Positions 1 through 8,870 of a DNA stretch of 36,995 bases are shown here, piece after piece (position 1 is the first letter of the stretch; each line of letters starts with the position of its first letter). The stretch comes from Phaeospirillum sp. (GTDB lineage Bacteria; Pseudomonadota; Alphaproteobacteria; Rhodospirillales; Magnetospirillaceae): assembly GCA_030824585.1 (NCBI GenBank), contig JAVBXM010000028.1, forward strand, positions 1 to 36,995, in the 5' to 3' direction. Under the pieces are notes generated by a model, which saw nothing but the letters and a program-made list of their open reading frames with translations, made no database searches and was not told the DNA's origin. Position numbers and translations under genes: made by a program.

Positions 1-117
1 GATCTCGCAGATCACCTCGCCCGACTTGACCGCGTCGCCCTCGGCCTTCAGCCACTTGGCCACGGTCCCCTCGGTCATGGTCGGCGACAGGGCGGGCATC
101 AGAATTTGCACAGGCAT
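1..117 (-). CDS. 2-oxoacid dehydrogenase E2 component, lipoyl domain start (partial)
   Basis: This is the first 39 codons of a dihydrolipoamide acyltransferase (E2); the gene continues beyond the left edge. The peptide begins [17 protein letters not shown], the classic start of a biotinyl/lipoyl domain, and runs to SGEVICEI, just before the expected DKA lipoyl-lysine motif. The ATG at 117 lies 9 bp after the stop of the VOC gene, so it is the next gene of the same operon. E2 carries the acyl group from E1 on a swinging lipoyl arm to CoA. With the fused E1 at 664-2856 it should form a pyruvate-dehydrogenase-like complex; E3 is expected further left. In the Azoarcus/Thauera resorcinol-type clusters a comparable complex (BqdLMS, recalled from the literature) acts on the hydroxybenzoquinone intermediate. 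Acetoin or pyruvate dehydrogenase is the alternative. Confidence 0.9.
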   Translation of the reverse strand, partial: MPVQILMPALSPTMTEGTVAKWLKAEGDAVKSGEVICEI

Positions 118-126
118 GGCGGGTCC

Positions 127-663
127 TCAGGTCGCGGGAAAGGCGGGATGCCAGAGGCGCGCCGAAGTCTCGCGCTCGTAGCCCTTGCCGTTGGGAAAGC
201 TCACCAGTTCGAGCTGCATGCCCCAGGGGGACAGGAAGTAGACCCAGGTCTGGCCGCCGTTGGGGCCGCTGGTCCTGACCGTCGGCTCGCCCAGGATGCG
301 GACGCCTTTCGACCGCAGATAGGCCACCGCGCCGTCCATGTCGTCCACGTAGAAGGCCAGATGATGCCCGCCCACGTCGCTGTTGGCGGGCTGGGTCCGG
401 TTCTGGCCGGGCGCCTCGTACTCGAACAGCTCGAAGTTGGAGCCATGGCGGCAGCGCAGGAACTTCAGCCGCCGCATGACCGTCCTGGGGGCGACGTTGA
501 GATGGGTGGTCATCCAGTCGTCCTCGGCCTGGAATGGCCCCAGCTCGTAGAACGGCTCGCAGCCGATGACGTCGACGAAAAACGTCACCGCCTCGTCCAG
601 GTTCGGTACGGTGAAGCCGATATGGTCGGTGCCCCTGAGGCCGGGCAGGCCCGATCCGCCCAT
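127..663 (-). CDS. VOC-fold (glyoxalase/bleomycin-resistance) protein
   Basis: A 178-residue vicinal-oxygen-chelate protein with two paired beta-alpha-beta modules (about residues 10-85 and 96-158). Candidate metal ligands sit at the usual places: His14 (DHIGF), Glu78 (NFELF), His100 or His101 (GGHHLAF) and Glu152 (MQLELVS). A His/Glu/His/Glu set fits glyoxalase I or methylmalonyl-CoA epimerase-like chemistry better than the two-His-one-Glu site of extradiol dioxygenases. The ATG follows the E1 stop codon directly (TAG then ATG), which implies translational coupling. Inside a presumed hydroxyhydroquinone-type operon it might isomerise or hydrolyse a ring-derived intermediate, or protect a quinone. 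The fold is clear; the reaction is not known from sequence. Confidence 0.85.
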   Translation of the reverse strand: MGGSGLPGLRGTDHIGFTVPNLDEAVTFFVDVIGCEPFYELGPFQAEDDWMTTHLNVAPRTVMRRLKFLRCRHGSNFELFEYEAPGQNRTQPANSDVGGHHLAFYVDDMDGAVAYLRSKGVRILGEPTVRTSGPNGGQTWVYFLSPWGMQLELVSFPNGKGYERETSARLWHPAFPAT

Positions 664-2856
664 CTATTCCGCCGCCAGTCTGAGGCCGGTCTCGGCCAGG
701 GCGCGGGCGAAGCCGGCCCGGACCTCCTCCTCGCCCACATAGGCGGCCCGCTCCAGCACCTTGGACACCGAGGGCGACGATTCGCCGCCATGGATGCGGC
801 CGACCGGCGCATCCAGCCAATCGAAGAAGCGGCGCTGGACCTCGTCGGTCAGCATGGCGCCATAGGAGACGGTCTGTCCGCCCTGCTCCAGCACCACCAC
901 GTTGTTGGTCTTGCGGATGGACGCGCCGATGGTCTCCCAGTCGAGGCCGGCGCGGTCCAGGGACCGCAGGTCGACCACCTCGATGTCCAGGCCGGCCGCG
1001 TCGGCCACCTTCACCGCCAGCGGCGTCATGGCCAGATAGGTCAGCACGGTGAGCCGCGAGCCGGGGCGCGCCACCTTGGCCTTGCCGAGCGGAATGAAAT
1101 AGTCCAGGTCCTCGGACGGCCCCGGGCCGGATGCGTTGTAGAGCCCCACATGCTCGATCACCAGCACCGGGTCCTCGCAACGGAGCGCACTGTTCATCAG
1201 GCCCACATAGTCGAAGGGAGTGGACGGCGCCACGATGCGCCAACCCGGCCAGGCGGCGTAAAGCCCGGCGGGGTCCATGGAATGCTGGGAGCCGTAGCCG
1301 GTGCCGATGGCGCACTTGCTGCGCAGCACCACCGGCATGGGGGCGTCGCCGCCGAACATGTGCCGCGCCTTGGCGATCTGGTTGAACAACTGGTCGGCGG
1401 CCACCAGGGCGAAATCGGCGTACATCAGCTCGATCACCGGCCGGTAGGTCCCGTCCATGGCGATGCCGCCGCCCACCCCGACGAAGCCCTGCTCGGAGAT
1501 GGGGGTGGGGACGATGCGGCCGGGAAAGCGGTCGAACAGGCCCTTGGTGGCACCGTTGGTGCCGCCCTTCAGGCGGTGGATGTCCTCGCCCAGAATGACG
1601 ATACGCTCGTCGGTCTCCATGCGCCGGGTCATCACGGCGGCCACCGAATCGATGAACTTCACCTCGGCCACCGGCCCGGAAGCGGTCTCCAGCTCCTCGT
1701 AGCGGGCGCCCGCGAACTCGGACAGGTCGCCGCGCAGGCCGTGGTCGCGGAATTCCGGCTTGGGCCACAGGGCCGGGACGATGCGGCGCCTGTTGCCGTC
1801 GGGCTCGGTCAGGCGCGACGCCGCATGGTCCATGGCCGTCTGGGCATTGGCGCGGATGGCCTGATCCTGGTCCTCGGACAGCCACTTGCGCCCGATCATC
1901 TCGGCGGCCATGCGGGCCAGGGGGTCGCGCTGGCGCCACGCCGCCTCCTCGTCCTTGGCACGATAGCCGAAGGCGCTGCCCGGCAGGCCGCCGCTGTGGT
2001 GGAAGTAGCGGTAGACGTCGGCCTCGATCACCGTCGGCCCCTCGCCGCTCCGCATGATCTTCAGGGCCTCCTCGGCGGCGAGGCGCACCGCCACCGGGTC
2101 CATGCCGTCCACCCGGAACGACGGGATGCCGAAGGCCGGGCCGCGCGACGACAGGCGCGGCTCGCGCGTCGCCTCGCCCAGGGTGGTGGAGACGGCATAG
2201 GCGTTGTTCTCGATGAAGAAGCAGATGGGCAGCCGCCACAGGGCGGCCAGGTTCATGGCTTCGGGCACCGCGCCGATATTGGCGGCGCCGTCGCCGAAGA
2301 AACTGAACACCACGTCGCCCCTGCCCTGGCGCTGCCGCGCCCAGGCCAGCCCGGCGGCCAGCGGCACGCCGCCGCCGACGATGGCGTTGGTGCCCTGCGC
2401 CCCGGCCTCGGTCCAGCGCAGGTGCATGGAGCCGCCGCGGCCTTTGCAAAAGCCGATGGACAACCCCATGATCTCGGCCAGCGAGCGGTGGAGAAAGTTC
2501 ATCACCTCGCCCGACAGCGGGTCGCTGGACAGGTCGGTGCCCGGCCGCTCCAGGTAGCGCAGGCCCTTGGCGAGGAACTGGTGATGCCCCCGGTGGGAGC
2601 CGGTGATGAGGTCCGAGGCGTTCAGCAGGGCGCAAGCGCCCACCGCGCCGCCTTCCTGGCCGATGCTGGAATGGGCCGGGCCATGGACCAGCCCCTCGCC
2701 CTCCAACTGCAGCACCGTCTCCTCGAAGGCGCGGATCACATGCAGGTGGCCCAGCATGCCGAGCAACCGGTCGCGACCCAGCGCCGTCCAGTCCTCGGGG
2801 GTGGAGCGCAGCTCGCGCCACGGAGCGTTCTGGGTAAGATCAATCATCTGTGCCAT
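664..2856 (-). CDS. 2-oxoacid dehydrogenase E1, fused alpha-beta subunits
   Basis: A 730-residue thiamine-diphosphate enzyme with the E1 alpha half (about 30-350) joined to the E1 beta half (about 395-725) in one chain. The alpha half holds the TPP motif from GDG (188-190) to NN (217-218). The beta half holds ISEQGF (Glu455), the usual TPP-activating Glu, and GSQHS (His525). In most bacteria the two halves are separate genes (acoAB, pdhAB, bkdAB). The frame stays open far upstream, but similarity begins at MAQMIDLTQ; AGGGAA lies upstream of this ATG and 11 bp separate it from the CobW stop, so I chose 2856. A GTG one codon earlier is possible. It should decarboxylate a 2-oxo or diketone-like acid and pass the acyl unit to E2. 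The resorcinol-type BqdL is my preferred comparison; acetoin dehydrogenase is the alternative. Confidence 0.88.
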   Translation of the reverse strand: MAQMIDLTQNAPWRELRSTPEDWTALGRDRLLGMLGHLHVIRAFEETVLQLEGEGLVHGPAHSSIGQEGGAVGACALLNASDLITGSHRGHHQFLAKGLRYLERPGTDLSSDPLSGEVMNFLHRSLAEIMGLSIGFCKGRGGSMHLRWTEAGAQGTNAIVGGGVPLAAGLAWARQRQGRGDVVFSFFGDGAANIGAVPEAMNLAALWRLPICFFIENNAYAVSTTLGEATREPRLSSRGPAFGIPSFRVDGMDPVAVRLAAEEALKIMRSGEGPTVIEADVYRYFHHSGGLPGSAFGYRAKDEEAAWRQRDPLARMAAEMIGRKWLSEDQDQAIRANAQTAMDHAASRLTEPDGNRRRIVPALWPKPEFRDHGLRGDLSEFAGARYEELETASGPVAEVKFIDSVAAVMTRRMETDERIVILGEDIHRLKGGTNGATKGLFDRFPGRIVPTPISEQGFVGVGGGIAMDGTYRPVIELMYADFALVAADQLFNQIAKARHMFGGDAPMPVVLRSKCAIGTGYGSQHSMDPAGLYAAWPGWRIVAPSTPFDYVGLMNSALRCEDPVLVIEHVGLYNASGPGPSEDLDYFIPLGKAKVARPGSRLTVLTYLAMTPLAVKVADAAGLDIEVVDLRSLDRAGLDWETIGASIRKTNNVVVLEQGGQTVSYGAMLTDEVQRRFFDWLDAPVGRIHGGESSPSVSKVLERAAYVGEEEVRAGFARALAETGLRLAAE

Positions 2857-2867
2857 CACGATATTCC

Positions 2868-3839
2868 CTAGCAGTGACCCTGGGCGGCTTTGCGCAGCCG
2901 GTCGCGGGCGGCCATGCCCTCGACCAGGGCGATGATCTCGTCGACCACGTGGCGGCCGATGCCCTGGGTGATGAAGACGATGCGGCTGCGGCGGTCGGCG
3001 CCGGGCCAGCCCTCCAGCCGGATGAGGTCGTGCAGAACCATCTGGGCGCCCTGAAGCACCATTGGCCGCTCGGGCTCGCCCTCGATGTTGAGCAGCCCCT
3101 TCACCCGCAGCAGGCCGGGGCCGAGGTTGTCCCTGATGGCGCGCAACAGCAGGTCCAGCGTATCCACCGCCATGGGGGTGTCGCGTACGATGGAGAACGA
3201 CCGGATGCCATGGCCGTGCCCCCCACCCGCCGTCTCGAACACCCGGCCCGGCAGATCGACCGGCAGGTCGGAGAGGTCGCACTGGTCGGGCAGGATGATC
3301 GCCGCCGCCGGATTGGCGGCGGACAAATCGCGGCGCAGCCCCTCCTCGGCGCCGGGGCAAAGGTCCAGCTTGGTCAGCACCACGCGGTCGGCCAGGGACA
3401 CCTGCCGCGCGCTTTCGGGCTGGGCCGCCAGGGTCGCCGGGCCGTTGACCGCGTCGACGGTGCAGACCACCGAGCCCAGGGCGTAGCGGGCCGACACCAC
3501 CGGATCGGTGAGGATCACCTGGATCACCGAGCCGGGATCGGCCAGCCCGCTGCACTCGATGGCGACGCGGGCGATGCCCGCCCCGGGACGGAAGCACAAT
3601 TCCCGCAAGGTCTTGACCAGATCGCCCTTCACGGCACAGCACAGGCAGCCGTTGGACAGCAGCACCACCGCGTCGTCGCTGTGGACGATCAGGTCGTGGT
3701 CGAGGCCGATATCGCCGAACTCGTTGACGATGACCGCCGTGCCGGTCCCCATGGGGCCGTTGAGCAGCCGGTTGAGCAGCGTCGTCTTGCCGCTGCCGAG
3801 ATAACCGGTGAGCACGGTGACGGGGATGCGCCGCTCCAT
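2868..3839 (-). CDS. CobW/COG0523-family GTPase (metallochaperone-like)
   Basis: A 323-residue G3E-type GTPase. Walker A is GYLGSGKTT (residues 12-20), the family metal-binding CxCC motif is GCLCC (Cys65, 67, 68), and [12 protein letters not shown] follows at 40-50. A His/Gly stretch (GGGHGHG) precedes the C-terminal CobW_C domain. Such proteins move metal ions (Zn, Co, Ni, Fe) to client enzymes using GTP. The ATG is 2 bp from the stop of the aldehyde dehydrogenase gene and the stop is 11 bp before E1, so it is cotranscribed. Its position suggests that it serves a metalloprotein of this operon: the M24 protein, a cupin, the VOC protein, or the molybdo-enzyme. Auxiliary maturation genes are reported in the Thauera 3,5-dihydroxybenzoate cluster (recalled). 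The client is inference. Confidence 0.88.
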   Translation of the reverse strand: MERRIPVTVLTGYLGSGKTTLLNRLLNGPMGTGTAVIVNEFGDIGLDHDLIVHSDDAVVLLSNGCLCCAVKGDLVKTLRELCFRPGAGIARVAIECSGLADPGSVIQVILTDPVVSARYALGSVVCTVDAVNGPATLAAQPESARQVSLADRVVLTKLDLCPGAEEGLRRDLSAANPAAAIILPDQCDLSDLPVDLPGRVFETAGGGHGHGIRSFSIVRDTPMAVDTLDLLLRAIRDNLGPGLLRVKGLLNIEGEPERPMVLQGAQMVLHDLIRLEGWPGADRRSRIVFITQGIGRHVVDEIIALVEGMAARDRLRKAAQGHC

Positions 3840-3841
3840 GG

Positions 3842-5299
3842 TCAGCCTCCGATTCCGCCCATGCAGAGATACTTGATCTCCAGGTAGTCCTCGATGCCGT
3901 GCCTGGAGCCCTCGCGGCCCAGGCCGGATTCCTTGACGCCGCCGAAGGGGGCCACCTCGGTGGAGATCAGCCCCTCGTTGATGCCGACCATGCCGTATTC
4001 CAGCGCCTCGGCCACCCGCCACACCCGGCCGATGTCGCGGGTGTAGAAATAGGAGGCCAGCCCGAACTCGGTGTCGTTGGCCATGCGGACGGCCTCGGCT
4101 TCCGTCCTGAAGCGGAACAGCGGCGCCACCGGGCCGAAGGTTTCTTCCCGCGCCACCGCCATGGCGGGGGTGACGTCGGCCAGGATGGTCGGCTCGAAAA
4201 AGGTGCCGCCGCGCACGTGCCGCTTGCCGCCGGTCACCAGCCGGGCCCCCTTGGACAGGGCGTCCTCGATATGGGCCTCCACCTTGGCGACCGCCGCCTC
4301 GTCGATCAGCGGCCCCTGTTCGGCTCCGTCGGCGAAGCCGTCGGCCACCTTCAGCGCGATCACCGCGTTCTTCAGGCGGAAGGCGAAGTCGTCGTAGACG
4401 CGGTCGTGGACCAGGATGCGGTTGACGCAGACGCAGGTCTGGCCGGTGTTGCGGTACTTGGACGCCATCACCCCCTTCACCGCCGCGTCCAGGTCGGCGT
4501 CGTCGAAGACGATGAACGGTGCGTTGCCGCCCAGTTCCATGGAGGTCTTCTTGACCGTGCCGGCGCATTGGGCCATCAGCAGCTTGCCGATCTCGGTGGA
4601 ACCGGTGAAGGTCAGCTTACGCACCACCGGATTGGCGGTCATCTCGCCGCCGATGGCGGAGGCCGAACCGGTCACCACGCTGAAAATTCCCTTGGGAATC
4701 CCCGCCCGCTCGGCAAGCGCGGCCAGGGCCAGGGCGGAATACGGGGTCTGGCTGGCCGGCTTCAGCACCACCGGACAGCCGGCGGCCAGGGCGGCCCCGG
4801 CCTTACGGGTGATCATGGCGTTGGGGAAGTTCCACGGCGTGATGGCGGCCACCACGCCGATGGGCTCCTTGACCACCACGATGCGCTTGTCGGGGGCATG
4901 GGCGGGGATGGTCTCGCCATAGACCCTTTTCGCCTCCTCGGCGAACCATTCCACGAAGGAGGCGCCGTAAAGGATCTCCCCCTTGGCCTCGGCCAGGGGC
5001 TTGCCCTGCTCCGAGGTCAGGATGACGGCCAGATCCTCCTGGTTCTCCACCATCAGCTCGTACCAGCGCCGCAGGATTCTGGCCCGTTCCTTGGCGGTCA
5101 GCGCCCGCCATGCCGGCCAGGCGGCGTTGGCCGCCTGAATGGCCCGGTGGGTCTCGGCGCCCCCCATCCTGGGGACCGAGCCGAGCCGCTCGCCGGTGGA
5201 GGGGTTGCGAACCTCGATGACCTCGCCGCCGTCGGCGTCGCACCAATGGCCGCCCACATGGCATTGGCTCCGGAAAAGGCTGCTGTCCCTGAGTTTCAT
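3842..5299 (-). CDS. NAD(P)-dependent succinate-semialdehyde-type aldehyde dehydrogenase
   Basis: A 485-residue aldehyde dehydrogenase, full length for the GabD family. Visible landmarks are PWNFP (Asn157), [10 protein letters not shown] (Lys180), the catalytic base in MELGG (Glu255) and the nucleophile in GQTCVC (Cys289). [17 protein letters not shown] is the GabD/SSADH C-terminal signature. It oxidises an aldehyde acid to the acid in the cytoplasm. The start MKLRDSSLF at 5299 lies 11 bp after the M24 stop. In this operon it probably oxidises a semialdehyde made from the opened ring; succinate semialdehyde itself is plausible but unproved. A gabD label would assert a GABA role that the context does not support, so no symbol is given. 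Confidence 0.9.
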   Translation of the reverse strand: MKLRDSSLFRSQCHVGGHWCDADGGEVIEVRNPSTGERLGSVPRMGGAETHRAIQAANAAWPAWRALTAKERARILRRWYELMVENQEDLAVILTSEQGKPLAEAKGEILYGASFVEWFAEEAKRVYGETIPAHAPDKRIVVVKEPIGVVAAITPWNFPNAMITRKAGAALAAGCPVVLKPASQTPYSALALAALAERAGIPKGIFSVVTGSASAIGGEMTANPVVRKLTFTGSTEIGKLLMAQCAGTVKKTSMELGGNAPFIVFDDADLDAAVKGVMASKYRNTGQTCVCVNRILVHDRVYDDFAFRLKNAVIALKVADGFADGAEQGPLIDEAAVAKVEAHIEDALSKGARLVTGGKRHVRGGTFFEPTILADVTPAMAVAREETFGPVAPLFRFRTEAEAVRMANDTEFGLASYFYTRDIGRVWRVAEALEYGMVGINEGLISTEVAPFGGVKESGLGREGSRHGIEDYLEIKYLCMGGIGG

Positions 5300-5310
5300 G
5301 TCATGCCCCC

Positions 5311-6564
5311 TCAGAACACGTCGCAGCCGGGCAGGCCGCAGGAGATCAGGCGATGCGACGGGAAGTTGGTGATGACCTCGCAGCCGGTCTTGGTGACCAC
5401 CACCTCTTCCTCGATGCGGGCCGCGCCGGAACCGTCGGCGGCGCCCTTCCAGGTCTCCACGGCGAAGACCATGCCTTCCTTCAGCACGGTGTTCTGGCCC
5501 TTGAAGCGGCGGCTGATGATCGGGCGCTCCCACAGGCTGAGGCCGATGCCGTGGCCGTATTGCAGCAAGAAGGCCTCTTCCTCGTTGCGATAGCCGAATT
5601 CCTCGGCCGCCGGCCACACCGAGGCCACTTCCTCCACCGTGGCGCCGGGACGGATGGCGTCGATGGAGGCGCTGATCCACCGGGACGCGGTCTCGTAGGC
5701 CTCGACCTGATGCTTGTTGGGCTCGCCGCAGACGAAGGTGCGGTAGTAGCAGGTCCGGTAGCCGTTGAACGAATGCATGATGTCCAGATAGACCATGTCG
5801 CCCGGCTGGATGATGCGGTCGGAAAAGGTGTGGGAATGGGGCGTGCCGCGCGGCCCGGCCACCGAGTTGATGCACTCCACCCGCTCCGAGCCCAGGCGGT
5901 AGAGCCGGTCGTTGGCGATGGCCACCAGTTCGTTCTCGCGCACGCCGGGGCGGATGGCCTTGCAGATGTCGTAATAGGTGGCGTCCACCATGCCGGCGGC
6001 GACCTTGAGCAGTTCGATCTCGTCGGGAGTCTTGATCTCGCGGGCGTCGAGCATGGCCTGCTGGCCATCCACCACCTCGATGCCTTCCTCCTCCAGGGCG
6101 CGCAGCATGGGAAGCTCCAGCAGGTCGATGCCCAGCGGCTTACCCTCGATACCGTAATGGGCCATCATCGCCCTGATCTGCTTGGCGAAATCGCCTTGCG
6201 CCCCCACCTTGGGCGGCAAGGCGCCCTGCATGTTGCTGATGGGAGCCCCCACCCGGTCGGCGATCCACGGCGAGCTGATGCGCTTGGCCGGCGGCGCCGG
6301 GTCCCACAGATAGGCCGGGCCCTCGGCCGGGCACAGGGCATAGCGGTCGAACTTGTCCCTGACCCACTCGCCGATATGGGTGCCGGTGATGTAGCGGACG
6401 TTGTCGACGTTGAAGCACAGCACGGCCCCCAGGCCGGCGGCCTTGACCGCCGCCTGGGCCCGGTCGAAGCGGTCCGAGATCAGGCGCTGGTAGTCGACGC
6501 CCTTTTCCCAATCCTTGGCCATCGTCCCCCAGGACGCGGTCGAATGCGGGCGATTGTACTTCAT
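5311..6564 (-). CDS. M24 (pita-bread) family protein with an altered metal site
   Basis: A 417-residue protein of the Xaa-Pro aminopeptidase/creatinase/DddP fold, with an N-terminal creatinase-type domain (about 30-175) and a C-terminal pita-bread domain (185-410). The M24 metal ligands are normally Asp, Asp, His, Glu, Glu. Here Asp261 (YLDIM), His338 (GHGIG), Glu370 (AVETW) and Glu385/386 (IEEEV) are present. The second Asp, 11 residues after the first, is Cys272 ([10 protein letters not shown]). It may therefore not be a standard dinuclear peptidase. Non-peptidase members act on creatine, ectoine or DMSP, so a small C-N, C-C or C-S bond substrate is possible. The start MKYNRPHS lies 20 bp after the stress-protein stop. 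The role in the operon is unknown. Confidence 0.85.
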   Translation of the reverse strand: MKYNRPHSTASWGTMAKDWEKGVDYQRLISDRFDRAQAAVKAAGLGAVLCFNVDNVRYITGTHIGEWVRDKFDRYALCPAEGPAYLWDPAPPAKRISSPWIADRVGAPISNMQGALPPKVGAQGDFAKQIRAMMAHYGIEGKPLGIDLLELPMLRALEEEGIEVVDGQQAMLDAREIKTPDEIELLKVAAGMVDATYYDICKAIRPGVRENELVAIANDRLYRLGSERVECINSVAGPRGTPHSHTFSDRIIQPGDMVYLDIMHSFNGYRTCYYRTFVCGEPNKHQVEAYETASRWISASIDAIRPGATVEEVASVWPAAEEFGYRNEEEAFLLQYGHGIGLSLWERPIISRRFKGQNTVLKEGMVFAVETWKGAADGSGAARIEEEVVVTKTGCEVITNFPSHRLISCGLPGCDVF

Positions 6565-6584
6565 GAGGAACCCTCCAGGGCCGG

Positions 6585-7388
6585 TTAGTGGGAGAACAGC
6601 ACGGGCAGCGTCATGTGCCCCAGCACATGGCGGAAACCCGGGCCGAAGGAAGAGAAGGGACCGTGGGTGCTGGCCCCCATGACCAGAAGATCGCCGCCGA
6701 TATCGGCGGCCCGCGACAAGAGCAGGTCCATCACCCCCACCTCCTCGCCGCGCAGGTGTTCCAGCCTGGCCTCGACGCCATTGGCGGCCAGGTGGTCGAG
6801 AACGCCCACCGGCGGCAGGTCCTCGGATGGCCGGCGGCCGTCGGGGCGGATGGCGGAATTCATCACCGCCAGGGTGACCGAGGCGGCCCGGCGCAGCAGG
6901 GGCAGCGCGTCGTGGACGGCGCGGGCGCATTCGCGCGAGGCGTTCCAGCCGACGATGATGTGCTCGCCGACGCTCTCGAACCGGCCATGGCTGGGAACCA
7001 CCACCACCGGCGTCCCCGAATGCAGGATGACCCTTTCCACCAGGGCGTCGGGCATATGCTGGCCGTCGCCCGGCTGCCCCAGGACGATCAGGTTGGAATA
7101 ACGGGCGCAAAAGGCGATTTCCTGCAGCAGGAAGTTCGGCTCGCCGTGCAGGAGTTCCATCCAGCGCCCATGATCGCCGTACGTCCGCTCGAAGAAGGTC
7201 CGCACGTCGTGCGAGGACGACAGCACGTAATCGCCGGGAAAGCAGGCGGTGACGTCGAAGTAGTTGATGCTGCTCTTGGCGAACAGGGCGGTCAGCCGCG
7301 CATCGAAGTGCCCGGCGATGGCGCTGGCGACGGCAAGCCTTGCCTCGCTCGCCCCCGGTTCATCCACGTGAACGATGATGTCCCGCAT
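6585..7388 (-). CDS. tandem universal stress protein (UspA family)
   Basis: A 267-residue cytoplasmic protein with two Usp folds. The first runs from MRDIIVHVDEP to about residue 145; the second starts at HIIVGWNASRE and ends LPVLFSH. Both halves have the alternating beta-alpha pattern. The second keeps a glycine-rich nucleotide motif (MGASTHGPFSSFG), suggesting ATP/AMP binding there, while the first half is degenerate. Usp proteins buffer stress and often sit in catabolic operons with no enzymatic step. It lies between livF (14 bp upstream) and the M24 gene (20 bp downstream). A role in tolerance of reactive phenols or quinones is inference from position only. Confidence 0.85.
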   Translation of the reverse strand: MRDIIVHVDEPGASEARLAVASAIAGHFDARLTALFAKSSINYFDVTACFPGDYVLSSSHDVRTFFERTYGDHGRWMELLHGEPNFLLQEIAFCARYSNLIVLGQPGDGQHMPDALVERVILHSGTPVVVVPSHGRFESVGEHIIVGWNASRECARAVHDALPLLRRAASVTLAVMNSAIRPDGRRPSEDLPPVGVLDHLAANGVEARLEHLRGEEVGVMDLLLSRAADIGGDLLVMGASTHGPFSSFGPGFRHVLGHMTLPVLFSH

Positions 7389-7402
7389 GCTCGTACCCCC
7401 GA

Positions 7403-8116
7403 CTAATGCCTGGCCTTGGACTGGCCGCCGGCGCCGATCAGGTCGGCCATCAGGACCTGATCGTTGCGCAGCCGCTCGGAGTCGCCGCTGAACACCACCC
7501 GTCCACGGTCCAGCACGATGGTGGTGGGCGAGAAGTTCAGGGCGAGGTTGACGTATTGCTCCACCAGGATCAGGGCCAGGTCGCCGTCCCGCCGCAGGGC
7601 ATGGAAGGCCTCGAGCAATTGCTCGACGATCACCGGGGCCAATCCCTCCATGGGCTCGTCCAGCAGCAGCAGCGAGGGATTGCCCATCAGGGCGCGGCCG
7701 ATGGACAGCATCTGCTGCTCGCCGCCGGAAATTTCGGTGCCCTTGTTGCCCCGGCGCGCCGACAGGTTGGGAAACAGCTCGAACACCCGCTCGATGGTCC
7801 ATTTCCCCGGGCGGGCGGCGATGCGCAGGTTCTCTTCCACGGTCAGCGACGGAAAGACGTCGCGGGTCTGGGGAACGTAGCCGATGCCCATCCGCGAGCG
7901 CCGGTAGGAGGGTTGCCCGGAGATGGTCTCCGACCCGAAGCGGATGTCCCCCTGGCGCAGCCGGGTCTGTCCGACGATGGTCTTCATCAGGGTGGACTTG
8001 CCGACGCCGTTGCGCCCCAGCACCGCCAGCAATCCGCCGGGCGGAAGGCTGAGGTCGACGCCCTCCAGAATGACCGTGTGGCCGTAGCCGGCGGTGACTC
8101 CCTCAAGCCGCAGCAT
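7403..8116 (-). CDS. livF: branched-chain-type ABC transporter ATPase LivF
   Basis: A 237-residue ABC ATPase. Walker A GRNGVGKST is at 34-42, the signature is SGGEQQ, Walker B is LLLLDEP, and the short length and YVPQTRDVFPSLTVEENL block are typical of LivF. It energises uptake through the LivH/LivM channel. Its ATG lies inside the end of livG (14-bp overlap), so the two are translationally coupled. In alphaproteobacteria this HAAT class imports amino acids but also aromatic acids, amides and urea. Within a presumed phenolic operon, an aromatic acid or phenol is the likely cargo. No periplasmic binding protein gene is present in this window. Confidence 0.92.
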   Translation of the reverse strand: MLRLEGVTAGYGHTVILEGVDLSLPPGGLLAVLGRNGVGKSTLMKTIVGQTRLRQGDIRFGSETISGQPSYRRSRMGIGYVPQTRDVFPSLTVEENLRIAARPGKWTIERVFELFPNLSARRGNKGTEISGGEQQMLSIGRALMGNPSLLLLDEPMEGLAPVIVEQLLEAFHALRRDGDLALILVEQYVNLALNFSPTTIVLDRGRVVFSGDSERLRNDQVLMADLIGAGGQSKARH

Positions 8117-8870
8117 GGTCGCTCTCCCCCAGGTAGATCTTGCGGACGCGTTCGTTGGCGGCGATCTCGGCCGGCGTTCCCTCGACCATGATCGAGCCCT
8201 GGACCAGGACGGTGATGCGCTGGGCGAAGCGGAAGACCAGATCCATGTCGTGGTCGATCAGCAGCACCGCGATGTCCTTGGGCAGGGTGTCGAGGATGGT
8301 GAGGATGATGTGGCTTTCCGAGGTGGGAATGCCGGCCGCCGGCTCGTCGAGCAGCAGCACCTTGGGACGCAGCGCCAGGGCCACGGCGATCTCCAGCAGC
8401 CTTTGCCGCCCATAGGGCAGGTCCTGGGCCTTGACCTCGGCCACGTCGGCGAGGCCGACCCGCTCCAGCAATTCGTCCACCCGCCCGAACTGGTCGCGGT
8501 GGGAGGCCGCCGAGCGGAACAGGTTCCAGGCGACGCCCTCGTGCTCGGCCACCGCCAGGAAGACGTTCTTGCGCACCGACAGGTTGGGAAACAGCGAGGT
8601 GATCTGGAAGGTCCGCCCCATCCCCCGCTTGATCCGCTGGGCCTCGCCCAGGGCGGTGACGGTCTCGCCGCCCAGCAGCACCTGTCCCGAACTGGGCGCC
8701 AGACGCCCGCTCAGCAGGTTGACGAAGGTGGTCTTGCCCGCCCCGTTGGGGCCGATGACCGCCCGGCGCTCGCCGGGATGGAGGGCGAAATCCACGTCGC
8801 CCGTCACCCGCACGGAGCCGAAGAAGCGGTTGAGCTTCCGCGTCTCGAGAATAGGCGCCGAACCGTTCAT
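8103..8870 (-). CDS. livG: branched-chain-type ABC transporter ATPase LivG
   Basis: A 255-residue ABC ATPase with Walker A GPNGAGKTT (40-48), signature-like PYGRQRLLEIA and Walker B VLLLDEP. The longer Walker A to signature spacing and the C-terminal EIAANERVRKIYLGE tail are typical of LivG. It pairs with LivF as the second nucleotide-binding subunit. Its start overlaps the livM stop (ATGA, 4 bp) and its end overlaps livF. The transport context is the same as for livF. Confidence 0.92.
   Translation of the reverse strand: MNGSAPILETRKLNRFFGSVRVTGDVDFALHPGERRAVIGPNGAGKTTFVNLLSGRLAPSSGQVLLGGETVTALGEAQRIKRGMGRTFQITSLFPNLSVRKNVFLAVAEHEGVAWNLFRSAASHRDQFGRVDELLERVGLADVAEVKAQDLPYGRQRLLEIAVALALRPKVLLLDEPAAGIPTSESHIILTILDTLPKDIAVLLIDHDMDLVFRFAQRITVLVQGSIMVEGTPAEIAANERVRKIYLGESDHAAA

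Noticed and set aside
106-2871. Very long open frame on the plus strand opposite the VOC and E1 genes (over 900 codons)
   Set aside because: Its product is rich in His, Gly, Ala and Arg with no family pattern, and it mirrors strongly supported genes on the other strand. Long antisense frames are expected in GC-rich DNA.
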